Position numbers and translations under genes: made by a program. Below are positions 42,663 through 50,657 of a stretch of 62,310 nucleotides of DNA, piece by piece; the first letter of the stretch is position 1, and each line of letters starts with the position of its first letter. The notes beneath the pieces were generated by a model. The model worked only from the letters and a program-made list of their open reading frames with translations. It was not told where the DNA came from and made no database searches. The DNA comes from Actinomadura sp. KC216 (GTDB lineage Bacteria > Actinomycetota > Actinomycetes > Streptosporangiales > Streptosporangiaceae). The stretch spans positions 1 through 62,310 of the forward strand of contig NZ_SMJX01000009.1 of assembly GCF_004348535.1 (NCBI RefSeq). Reading direction: 5' to 3'.

Positions 42663-44015
42663 GTGTACATATCAGGGCAAAGTGCACCAGTGGCATCAGA
42701 ACCGGTGCGGTTCTCGGCCCGGGGAGCGACCAGCGTGGCTGACGCACGGCGAGACGGCCCGCACGAATGGCCGGAGACGCTCGACGTCGCGTCCCTGCTG
42801 GGACGGGGATGGCGGCCGACGCCCTTCCGCGAGTTCGTCCTCAAGGTGCACAGCCGCTGCAACCTGTCGTGCGACTACTGCTACATGTACGAGATGGCCG
42901 ACCAGGGCTGGCGGCGCCAGCCGCGCAGGATGGCCAGGCCGACCGTGGACCGGGTGGCGGAACGCATCGCCGAGCACGCACGCGCCAAGCTCCTGGACCA
43001 GGTGGACGTGACCCTGCACGGGGGCGAACCCCTGCTCGCCGGCCTCGACCACCTGCGCTACACGATCGAGAAGGTGCGGGACGCGTGCGCGCCGGATGTC
43101 GAGGTCCGCTTCCACGTCCAGACCAACGGCGTCCTGCTCGACCGGCCGTTCCTCGACCTCTTTCTTGAGCACGGCGTGCGGGTGGGCGTCAGCCTGGACG
43201 GCGACGAAGAGGGCCACGACCGGCATCGCCGGGCGAGCAACGGGCACGGCAGCTTCCAGTCCGTGCAGGCGGGCCTTGAGCGGCTCTGCGACGAGCGCTA
43301 CCGGCGGCTGTTCAGCGGCCTGCTGTGCACGGTCGAGCTGCGGAACGACCCGGTGCGGACGTACGAGGCGATGCTCGGTTTCGAGCCGCCCGCCATCGAC
43401 TTCCTCTTGCCGCACGGAAACTGGGACGCGCCTCCACCCGGACGGCCGCCGGATACCTCCACGCCTTACGGCGACTGGCTCGTCGCCGCGTTCGACCGCT
43501 GGTACAGGTCGCGGGAGAAGCACACGAGGGTGCGGCTGTTCGACGACATCATGATGCTGCTGCTCGGGCGGCCCGCCGGGAGCGAGGCGGTGGGGCTCTC
43601 CGCCATCGCCGTCGCGGTGGTGGAGACGAACGGGCGGATCGAGCAGGTCGACTCGCTCAAGTCCGCGTACGAGGGCGCGTCCGCGACCGTGCTGCACGTG
43701 TCCCGCGACCCGTTCGAGGCCGCGCTGCTGCTGCCGCCGATCGCCGCCCGGCAGATCAGGGGCCTGGCGCTGGCCGAGCAGTGCCGGGCGTGCCGGCTGC
43801 GGCTCGTCTGCGGTGCCGGGCACTACGTGCACCGGTACCGGAGCGGAAGCGGCTTCCGCAATCCGTCGGTGTACTGCCATGACCTCCAGCGCCTGATCAC
43901 CCACGTGCACGCCGAGGTCTCCCGGGAGGTCGCCACGATCCGCGCCCGCCGCGACGCCTCGACCACGGCGACCGCCGAGGCCGCCGCGAAAGCCGCGACC
44001 GCGGCGACCGCCTGA
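42663..44015 (+). CDS. fxsB: FxsB-family radical SAM/SPASM cyclophane-forming peptide maturase
   Basis: A 450-residue radical SAM enzyme of the FxsB family, which installs three-residue cyclophane crosslinks in ribosomal peptides. The 4Fe-4S cluster cysteines are Cys66, Cys70 and Cys73 in HSRCNLSCDYCYMYEMADQG; the spacing and YMYE continuation are family typical. LHGGEPLL is the GGE motif; HVQTNGVLLD and GVSLDGDEEGHDRHR are later SAM-domain elements. The SPASM-type C-terminal cysteines lie in EQCRACRLRLVCGAGHYVHRY and VYCHDLQ. A Thr/Ala-rich tail ends the protein. There is no fused HExxH hydroxylase domain, unlike longer members. Start GTG 42663. Its predicted substrate is the 49-residue peptide at 46817-46966. 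Confidence 0.9.
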   Translation: MYISGQSAPVASEPVRFSARGATSVADARRDGPHEWPETLDVASLLGRGWRPTPFREFVLKVHSRCNLSCDYCYMYEMADQGWRRQPRRMARPTVDRVAERIAEHARAKLLDQVDVTLHGGEPLLAGLDHLRYTIEKVRDACAPDVEVRFHVQTNGVLLDRPFLDLFLEHGVRVGVSLDGDEEGHDRHRRASNGHGSFQSVQAGLERLCDERYRRLFSGLLCTVELRNDPVRTYEAMLGFEPPAIDFLLPHGNWDAPPPGRPPDTSTPYGDWLVAAFDRWYRSREKHTRVRLFDDIMMLLLGRPAGSEAVGLSAIAVAVVETNGRIEQVDSLKSAYEGASATVLHVSRDPFEAALLLPPIAARQIRGLALAEQCRACRLRLVCGAGHYVHRYRSGSGFRNPSVYCHDLQRLITHVHAEVSREVATIRARRDASTTATAEAAAKAATAATA

Positions 44016-44039
44016 ACGCCCATCCGGCACGCGTCGGGA

Positions 44040-46574
44040 TCAGATCGGCGGCGGGTCGAAGTCGGCGTCCAGGTGGCGGCCCTCCATGAAGACGACGGCG
44101 TCCGGGTGATTCAGGGTGAGCGTTCGCCGGTAGGTCTCCAGGGTAGCGTCCTTCAGTTCGGTCGCCTCCTCCGTCCGTCCGGCGGCCATGAGGTCGGCCG
44201 AGAGGTTGGCGGCGCCGGTCAGGGTGAGCGGGTAGTGGTCCTCGAACAGCGCGCGCAGCCGCCGCAGGGTGTCCTCGCCGAGGCTGCAGGCCGCGTCGAA
44301 CTCGCCGAGCGCGGCCAGGTCGCTGGCCAGGTTGAGCGCCGTGGTCAGCGTGTAGTCGTGGTCGCGGCCGAGCCGCGCGTCCAGCGCGGCGAGCGCCCGC
44401 TCGTTCAGCTTCCGCGCCGCCTCCGCGTCGCCCTGGACGCGCCGCAGGATGGCCAGGTTGGTCAGGCACGCCGCGGTGAAGGGGTGCGTCTCCGGGAAGA
44501 TCTCCGCGTACCGGGCGGCCGAGTCGGCCGCCAGCTCCGTCGCCTCCTCCAGCCGGCCCGACGTGCGCCAGAGGTTGGACAGGCACACGGCGGCGGCGAG
44601 CGTGTCGGGGGACTTCAGCCCGTACAGCCGGACGCACCGCTCCTGCACCTGCGCCGCCAGCTCCTCGGCCCGCTCGAAGTCGCCGTACCTGCGCAGCGCG
44701 ACGGACAGGTCCTTCCCGATGCGGAGCGTCCAGTTGTGCTCGGGGCCGATCGCCTCCTGCGCGATGGCGTAGGCGTCCTCGCCGAGGTCGCACGCCTCCG
44801 AGAAGTCCCCGCACAGCCGGACGGCCCTGCCGAGCCCGTTCAGCGCGCTGAGCATGCTGGCCTTGACGATCGCGGGCCCCTGCCGCCGCCACCCGGAGTA
44901 CGCCCGGTTGTGCAGCTCCCGCGCCTTCCTGTAGTTGCTCACGAGGCCGTAGTCGAGAGCGAGGTTGTTCATGGCGCGGATGGTTCCGACATGGTCCGGG
45001 CCGTATTTGTCCTCGAAGCGGCGTACCGCGTCCTCGTCGCGCCGCAGCGCCTCGCGGAAGTCGCCGAGCGCCCTCAGGTCGGCGGCCGAGCCGCGCAGCG
45101 CGAACAGGGTGATGTCCTCGCTGGGGCCGAGCGTCTTCTCGGCGGTGCTGAGGACCTCGGCGTTGAGCTCGGTGACCTCGTCGTATCTGCCCAGTTCCCG
45201 CAGGGTGTTGGTGTGTTCGAACTTCGCGCGGATGACGTCGGGATGCTCGGGCCCGGACGCGGCGCTCCAGGTGTCGATGAGGCCCTTCGCGACGCTGGTC
45301 GCGGACGTGTAGTTGGCCGAGTTCCACAGGTAGCGCAGCATCCGGATGGCGAAGGCGCGGACTTCGGATACGCGGCAGTCGGCGACCGCCGCGGGACCCA
45401 GATGCCCCACGAGACCGGCGTACTTCGGCCAGTTCGACTCGTCGTTGGGGTCGCCCAGCTCGTAGGCGGCCAGGAGGAGATGCACCTCGTGCTGGTTGCG
45501 CTTGCGCTCTTCCGGGGACAGCTCGTCCTGCACCAGCTTCTGGACCAGGCGGTGGATCTGAATCGTCCGCCCCGGTATGTCCAGGCGGGCCAGCGCGTAC
45601 CTCCCCAGCTCACCGAACGCGCGCCCCAGCCGGATGGTGTCGTCGAGCAGTCCGGCCATCTCGGGACGCAGCCCCGCCGGCGCCGCGCTGAGGACCTCCC
45701 TGGGAATGGGTTCGGAGCCGAAGAACGCGCAGACCCGCAGCAGGTCCACCGCCTCCGGGAGGCTGTCGCTGAGGTTCGCGACCGAGACGCTCCACGCGGC
45801 CGTCATCGGCACCGGGTACTCGACGGGCCGCCCCTGGGAGAGCAGCTGGCTGGTGCGGTCGGCCAGCTGCTCCAGGTACTCCGGCACGGTCATGCCGCGC
45901 TCGAACAGCAGCGCGCCGGCCTGTTCCAGGGCCAACGGCAGGTCGCCCAGCTGCTCGGCGAGGCGGTCGGCGTCCTCGGGGCTGATGGAGTCGCGCACCC
46001 GCTTGGTGAGGAACTCGATGCTCTCGTCGCGGCGGAACACCTCCACGGGGACCGCGTCGACCAGGCTGGCCCAGCGGTGGTTGCGGGACGTGATCAGCAC
46101 GTGCCCGGGGTCCTGCGGGAGGATGTCGTACAGGTCTTCCGGCTGGTCGGCGTTGTCGAAGACGAGGAGCCACTTGTCGTAGGGGGTGCCGCGGCGCAGC
46201 GCGTCCAGGACGTTCTTCGCCGCCTCCTCGACCCCGGTCACGCTCGCCGGCGACAGCCCGAGGTGGGGCGCGAGGTCGGCGAGCACGGCCTTCACCAGGT
46301 ACTGCTGGTCGGCCGGAATCCACCAGACGACGTCGTAGGTGTGCCGGTAGCGGTAGACGTACTCCACGGCCGTCAGCGTCTTCCCGACGCCGCCCAGGCC
46401 GTGCAGCGCGTGCGGCTGCGGGACCACGGCGGTCATCCGCCCGGTGATCCCCTCGCGCAGGGTCGCCAGGAGCTCTTCCCTGCCGGTGAAATTCCTGTTG
46501 CGTGGCGGAACGTGTCCCCAGACCGGCGGGACGCGCGACTCCGGCGTTCCGGCGACTCCCTTTTCTCCGGCCAC
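44040..46574 (-). CDS. fxsT: FxSxx-COOH-system NB-ARC/TPR protein
   Basis: An 844-residue STAND ATPase typical of FxSxx-COOH loci. It starts PPVWGHVPPRNRNFTGREELLATLR, the hallmark opening of this family. The P-loop is HGLGGVGKT (Lys65), Walker B KWLLVFDNADQPEDL and sensor HVLITSRNHRW, with PLALEQAGALL in the ARC region. From about residue 420 onward, 42-residue TPR units repeat (NTLRELGRYDEVTELNAEVL, NLAILRRVQGDAEAARKLNERALA, NLASDLAALGEFDAACSLGEDTL). Kinesin-light-chain-like TPRs usually bind peptides or proteins. It is convergent with fxsB and divergent from the precursor gene, sharing the palindrome at 46683-46702. Start GTG 46574. Confidence 0.88.
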   Translation of the reverse strand: MAGEKGVAGTPESRVPPVWGHVPPRNRNFTGREELLATLREGITGRMTAVVPQPHALHGLGGVGKTLTAVEYVYRYRHTYDVVWWIPADQQYLVKAVLADLAPHLGLSPASVTGVEEAAKNVLDALRRGTPYDKWLLVFDNADQPEDLYDILPQDPGHVLITSRNHRWASLVDAVPVEVFRRDESIEFLTKRVRDSISPEDADRLAEQLGDLPLALEQAGALLFERGMTVPEYLEQLADRTSQLLSQGRPVEYPVPMTAAWSVSVANLSDSLPEAVDLLRVCAFFGSEPIPREVLSAAPAGLRPEMAGLLDDTIRLGRAFGELGRYALARLDIPGRTIQIHRLVQKLVQDELSPEERKRNQHEVHLLLAAYELGDPNDESNWPKYAGLVGHLGPAAVADCRVSEVRAFAIRMLRYLWNSANYTSATSVAKGLIDTWSAASGPEHPDVIRAKFEHTNTLRELGRYDEVTELNAEVLSTAEKTLGPSEDITLFALRGSAADLRALGDFREALRRDEDAVRRFEDKYGPDHVGTIRAMNNLALDYGLVSNYRKARELHNRAYSGWRRQGPAIVKASMLSALNGLGRAVRLCGDFSEACDLGEDAYAIAQEAIGPEHNWTLRIGKDLSVALRRYGDFERAEELAAQVQERCVRLYGLKSPDTLAAAVCLSNLWRTSGRLEEATELAADSAARYAEIFPETHPFTAACLTNLAILRRVQGDAEAARKLNERALAALDARLGRDHDYTLTTALNLASDLAALGEFDAACSLGEDTLRRLRALFEDHYPLTLTGAANLSADLMAAGRTEEATELKDATLETYRRTLTLNHPDAVVFMEGRHLDADFDPPPI

Positions 46575-46682
46575 TAGATCCGCCTCCGACTCACGTGCGG
46601 GCGCTGCCTTTCGGCAAGTCTAGATCCGGCACGACATGGCAGGCTACGGTGAATGGAAAACGCCACACCGGAATGTCCTGGA

Positions 46683-46702
46683 AACGTGTCACGTGACACG
46701 TT
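46683..46702. promoter_or_regulatory. 20-bp perfect palindrome, probable operator of the peptide locus
   Basis: AACGTGTCACGTGACACGTT is a perfect 20-bp palindrome centred on CACGTG. It lies in the 242-bp gap between the divergent fxsT and precursor genes, 109 bp before the fxsT start and 114 bp before the precursor start. TetR- and LuxR-type dimers favour such sites. No dedicated regulator gene is adjacent. Confidence 0.75.
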
Positions 46703-46766
46703 CCTAATTCGGCGGACCGGAAACAATGTTTCGTTCTGGACGTAGGAGAAGGCGGCCGGACGGGGC

Positions 46767-46772
46767 TATATT
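46767..46772 (+). promoter_or_regulatory. Possible -10 element of the precursor gene
   Basis: TATATT stands out in a GC-rich stretch 45 bp before the precursor start. No good -35 hexamer is found 16-18 bp upstream (AGGAGA), so an activator or an alternative sigma factor may be needed. The palindrome ends 64 bp upstream. Confidence 0.35.
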
Positions 46773-46816
46773 GGGACGACGGCCCGAGCCGGGCAGCCGA
46801 TCCACAAGGAGGGATC

Positions 46817-46966
46817 ATGCCGCCACTCACCATCGATACCCAAGGAATCACGCCTGACCTCCTCCAGTCGGATGACAATCCGATTCTCACGGACGCGATC
46901 CAGGAAGTGATCAATCCGACCCGTACGGCGGCGGCCGACGCCACGGGTTGGAACAACGGCTTCTAG
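46817..46966 (+). CDS. Cyclophane RiPP precursor peptide ending WNNGF (FxsA-like variant)
   Basis: A 49-residue peptide with a strong ribosome site (AAGGAGGG, 46806-46813) before ATG 46817. The N-terminal 43 residues form an acidic leader with little Cys or aromatic content (MPPLTIDTQGITPDLL, then DDNPILTDAIQEVINP and an Ala-rich stretch). The C-terminus is GWNNGF. Trp45 is at -5 and Asn47 at -3 from the carboxyl end, the same positions as Phe and Ser in classical FxSxx-COOH precursors. A Trp-x-Asn core is a known three-residue cyclophane substrate pattern in other radical SAM families. With fxsB and fxsT flanking it, I infer a Trp45-Asn47 crosslink. The nSTAND1 gene follows 76 bp downstream on the same strand. 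Confidence 0.8.
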   Translation: MPPLTIDTQGITPDLLQSDDNPILTDAIQEVINPTRTAAADATGWNNGF

Positions 46967-47042
46967 TGCACGGGCGGCCGGCCGGCGGGAGACCGCATCC
47001 GGACGATTTCCCGCCGCCGGCCTCTCACCATGTGACCAGGAA

Positions 47043-49013
47043 ATGAGCGCCAACGCCCCATTCGTCGGCCCGCGCCCGTTCGACACGGCGGACGCGGCGA
47101 TCTTCCTGGGCCGCGCCGATGAGGCCGCCGCCCTGGCGGACGCCTGGCGCGGCAACCGGCTCACGGTGCTGCACGGCCCGGCGGGTGTCGGCAAGACCTC
47201 GCTGCTGAGCGCCGGCGTCCTGCCGAGGCTCGGTCCCGGCCCGGACGGCGGCGCCGAGGTGCTCCCGATCGGGCGCCCGGCGTTCACCGGCGACTTCCCG
47301 CTGGCCGCGCTCCCGGACCTCAACCGCTTCACGTTCGCGGTCCTGGCGTCCTGGTTCCCCGGCGAGCCGCCGACCCGGATCTCGGGCTCGTCGATCGCCG
47401 GGCTGCTCCGCCGGAGATCCCCCGGCGACCGCCCCGGCCGGGCCGGTGGCGAAGGGCCGTCCGGGCGGCCGCTGCTCGCCGCGGTCGACCACGCGGACCT
47501 GCTCTTCCCAGTGGACGGTGAACGGGCGCGGCATGCCGCGCGGTTCGCCGAGGAGCTGGTCGCGGCGCTCGCCGACTGCCCGCGCCTGCGCCTGCTCATC
47601 GCGGTCCGCACCGAGAACGTCGAGGAGCTGCTGGAGCTGCTGGCCCGGGCCGGGCTGCCTCCCTCCGCCGCGTCCCGGTTCCCGCTCCGCCCATTCGACC
47701 CGGACGCCGCCGTCCGCACGGTCAGCGGGCCCCTGGCCGGCACCGGCCACCCGCTCGCGGCGAGCGCCCGGCGGCTGGTCGACGACCTCGGCGGGGCCGA
47801 GCCCGGAGCCGAGCCCGGGAGCGATCACGGTATCGATCCCGCGCTCCTGCAGATCGTCTGCCGCCGCCTCTGGGACGAGTCCGCGTCCGGAACCGGGCCG
47901 CCGATCGCGCACCTGCCCGAACTCGTCGACCGGATCCTCCGCGACCACTGCCTCGGTGCCCTGGCGGCGACGGCGACCGACCATGGGAAGTACCCCGGCA
48001 CGCTCACGGAATGGTTCAGGAACGAGTTCGGCCACCGCCCCGGCGCGGCCCGCGAAGGCGGCGGGCGGGGAGCGGATGAGCCGTCCGGTTCGGTGATGGC
48101 CGCTCTGCTGGACGCGCGGCTGCTGTACGCGGAAGGACGTCCGGGCAGGCGCCGTTACCGCCTGCGGCAGGGCAGGCTCCGACCGGTGGTCCGGCGGCTC
48201 GACCCCGACGCCGCGGCGGCCGCGCGCGAGCGTCCCCGGCGGCTGGACGAGGCGGAGGCGGCGTTCACCGTCCGCGACCTCGGATCCGCCCGGAACCGCG
48301 CCCGCGCCGTGACCGAGGCGGCCACCGACGACCGGGAACGCGCGGCCGCCGAATGCCTGCTGGGCACCATCGCCTACGAGCACGGCGAGCAGCGTCTCGC
48401 CATCGAGCACTACGAGACCGCGGCCCGGGCGTACGGCGCGTTCGGGGACGCCGCGCACGTGGGCATGCTGCTCGCCGCGGTCGGCCGGTTGAAGATCGGC
48501 GACGGGCCGTCCGAGGCGGTGAACCGGCTGCGCGCCGCGCTGACCCGGCTGCCGGGCGACCTGTTCGTGAAGACGGCGCTCGCCCATGCGCTCTGGTACG
48601 CGGGACGCACCCAGGCGGCGCTCGCGATCCTCGACGACGCGCTCAGCCAGGACGGCGGCACGCCGGAGGCGCTCCGGCTGCGCGGTGAGCTGCTGGCCGA
48701 TCTCGGCCGCGGCGGGCCCGCGCTGCGGGACCTGGACCGCGTGAACTACGGGGACCGTCCGTCCAGCCGTGCCGCGTGGGCGCTGGCCACGCTGACCCAC
48801 ACCGGGATCGGCCCGGCCGGGACGGACGAGGTCGACCTGATCGACAGCGCCGACGACAGCGGGCCCGCCCTGCTGCGGGTGGCGAGGGTCCTGCGCCTCG
48901 GCGGCGAGGCCGACACGGCCGCCGGGCTGGCCGAACGGGCGGTCAGGGCGCGGCGCCCGCCGCTCCCCCGGCACCTGCATCCGGAGGCCGAGAAACTCAT
49001 GACCTCGGGATAG
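47043..49013 (+). CDS. nSTAND1-type ATPase with TPR region
   Basis: A 656-residue protein. The start FVGPRPFDTADAAIFLGRADEAAALADAW is the nSTAND1 (novel STAND) signature, followed by P-loop HGPAGVGKTSLLSAGVLPRL (Lys51), an acidic Walker B-like PLLAAVDHADLLF, and RLRLLIAVRTENVEELLELL with the sensor Arg. The ATPase ends near residue 390. Residues 395-650 are TPR-like helices (GTIAYEHGEQRLAIEHYETAARAYG, ALAHALWYAGRTQAALAILDDAL). It begins 76 bp after the precursor stop with no clear terminator between, so the two are probably co-transcribed. STAND proteins act as NTP-driven switches in signalling or defence. The partner effector is not obvious. Confidence 0.82.
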   Translation: MSANAPFVGPRPFDTADAAIFLGRADEAAALADAWRGNRLTVLHGPAGVGKTSLLSAGVLPRLGPGPDGGAEVLPIGRPAFTGDFPLAALPDLNRFTFAVLASWFPGEPPTRISGSSIAGLLRRRSPGDRPGRAGGEGPSGRPLLAAVDHADLLFPVDGERARHAARFAEELVAALADCPRLRLLIAVRTENVEELLELLARAGLPPSAASRFPLRPFDPDAAVRTVSGPLAGTGHPLAASARRLVDDLGGAEPGAEPGSDHGIDPALLQIVCRRLWDESASGTGPPIAHLPELVDRILRDHCLGALAATATDHGKYPGTLTEWFRNEFGHRPGAAREGGGRGADEPSGSVMAALLDARLLYAEGRPGRRRYRLRQGRLRPVVRRLDPDAAAAARERPRRLDEAEAAFTVRDLGSARNRARAVTEAATDDRERAAAECLLGTIAYEHGEQRLAIEHYETAARAYGAFGDAAHVGMLLAAVGRLKIGDGPSEAVNRLRAALTRLPGDLFVKTALAHALWYAGRTQAALAILDDALSQDGGTPEALRLRGELLADLGRGGPALRDLDRVNYGDRPSSRAAWALATLTHTGIGPAGTDEVDLIDSADDSGPALLRVARVLRLGGEADTAAGLAERAVRARRPPLPRHLHPEAEKLMTSG

Positions 49014-49244
49014 GCGACTGATGGGGCACCTTTCCATTCGTTGTCCCGCTGGGTGGGTCGCTCGCTGGGTAATCTCCCCGGATGAATCCGAGTCTCGTGA
49101 CCCGCTCTTCGGCGCCGGTAGGCGGTGGATCCTTAACATTTAGCGGCGGATCCTTACCATCGATGACCGCCCCGCCGGATGCGTGCGACCCGGCAGGTCG
49201 CACGCATTCGCGGAGGGCGACGGTCGTCAGAGGCCCGGCAGCCG

Positions 49245-50525
49245 ATGAGAGGGCGTGACTTCACGCTGCTGTGGAGCGCCTCGGCGGCCTCCCAGTTGGG
49301 TCACATGTGCGCCCTCACGGCCAATCCCCTGCTGGCGCTCCTGCTGACGGGCTCGCCGGTCGTGGCGGGCTGGGTGAGCGCGGCCAGCACGCTGCCCGCC
49401 CTGCTCATGCACCTGTCCGCGGGCTGGCTCGTCGACCGTTTCGACCGGCGCAAGCTGATGCTCGCCGGGCAGGCGGGACGGCTGGCGGCCGGGGTGCTCC
49501 CGGTCGGCGCGATCACCTTCCAGGAGTGGGCCGCCTCGCTGCTCATCCTCTTCGCCTTCTTCGAGGGCGTCTTCCTGGTGCTCTACCACGCCGCGGAGGT
49601 GACCGCGGTCCGGCACGTCGTGTCGTCCGCGAAGCTGCGGACGGCGCTGGCCACCAACGAGGCGCGCGGCCATCTCGCCCAGCTGCTCGGCAGGCCTCTC
49701 GGCGGCTTCCTCCTGGGCTGCGGAAAGTACCTTCCGCATTTGGTGGGCGTGCTGGCCTCGGTGTGGGCGATATTCGCGCTTTCCCTCATGCGCACAAAGA
49801 ATTTCCGGCCGCGCGACGTCCGTGATCCAGCAATGGCGGAACCGGATGACGCCGCCGCTTCCGTCTCCTTCCAGGCCGCCCTGCGGATCGTGCTCGGGAG
49901 CCCCTTTCTCCGCACCGTGCTCACCGTCGCCGCCGCCTGCAATTTCCTGTTCCAGGCGGTCGTGCTCTCGCTTCTGGTCCTGGCCAGGGAGCACGCGATG
50001 TCCGGCGGCCAGATCGGGCTGCTGCTGGCCACGTCCGGCATCTGCGGGCTCGCCGGGTCGATCGCCGCGCCGAAGATCGAGGAGCGGCTCGGGGACGGGC
50101 GGACGATCGGCGTCTGCATGGTGACCTGGACCGGGCTGACCCTCGTCGTCGCGGTGTTCGCCGACCCCGTCATCGGCCTGGTCGCCTGGGGCGGCCTGAG
50201 CCTGACGGGCGGACTCCTCAACTTCGCCCTCATCAACCACCAGACCGGGCGGGTGCCCGAGCACATGCTCGGCCGGGTCATGGGCGTCGGCCGCTTCGTC
50301 ACCGGCGGCGCCCTCCCCCTCGGCGCGCTGACCGCCGGATACCTCGTCGCGACGCTCGGGCCGCGGCACACCACCTGGCTGGCCTGCGCGGGCGTGTTCC
50401 TGGTGACCTGCGCGACCCCCTTCCTGATGCGTCCACCCATGCGCCCGCGTCCTCGTCCTCGTCCGCGTCCGCGCCTGCGTCTGTGTATGCGTGTGCGTCC
50501 GTGCGGGGTGCGGCGCTCGACGTAG
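49245..50525 (+). CDS. MFS transporter (enterobactin-exporter-like branch)
   Basis: A 426-residue 12-helix transporter. It begins MRGRDFTLLWSASAASQLG, as in macrolide and siderophore exporters, with the loop motif GWLVDRFDRRKLMLAGQAGRLAAG between helices 2 and 3, and NEARGHLAQLLGRPLGGFLLG in the first half. The last 30 residues are a run of RP/RL repeats from a simple-sequence DNA tract (about 50437-50520), unusual for the family and perhaps due to slippage. ATG 49245 fits homologues; ATG 49179 is in frame and cannot be excluded. It lies 230 bp after the nSTAND1 gene on the same strand and could export the modified peptide. Confidence 0.82.
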   Translation: MRGRDFTLLWSASAASQLGHMCALTANPLLALLLTGSPVVAGWVSAASTLPALLMHLSAGWLVDRFDRRKLMLAGQAGRLAAGVLPVGAITFQEWAASLLILFAFFEGVFLVLYHAAEVTAVRHVVSSAKLRTALATNEARGHLAQLLGRPLGGFLLGCGKYLPHLVGVLASVWAIFALSLMRTKNFRPRDVRDPAMAEPDDAAASVSFQAALRIVLGSPFLRTVLTVAAACNFLFQAVVLSLLVLAREHAMSGGQIGLLLATSGICGLAGSIAAPKIEERLGDGRTIGVCMVTWTGLTLVVAVFADPVIGLVAWGGLSLTGGLLNFALINHQTGRVPEHMLGRVMGVGRFVTGGALPLGALTAGYLVATLGPRHTTWLACAGVFLVTCATPFLMRPPMRPRPRPRPRPRLRLCMRVRPCGVRRST

Positions 50526-50657
50526 CCGCGGCGTCCGGAGCCGCAGGAGGCCGCCCACCGCCGGCCGCTTGTGTGTCATGTGACCTTGACGGGCTGGTGA
50601 AACCCCGTGGTACACCTCGGTCGGAGGCAGTGACCGGCCGACGAACCGAGGCAGCGC

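Noticed and set aside
44073-46577. 834-codon plus-strand frame opposite fxsT
   Set aside because: It is the antisense shadow of fxsT, which has P-loop and TPR motifs. The shadow has only Arg/Gly/Val-rich low-complexity sequence, a usual effect of high GC.
46817-46966. A classical FxSxx-COOH precursor
   Set aside because: The C-terminus is WNNGF with no Phe at -5 and no Ser at -3, so the strict definition is not met. I treat it as a W-x-N variant.
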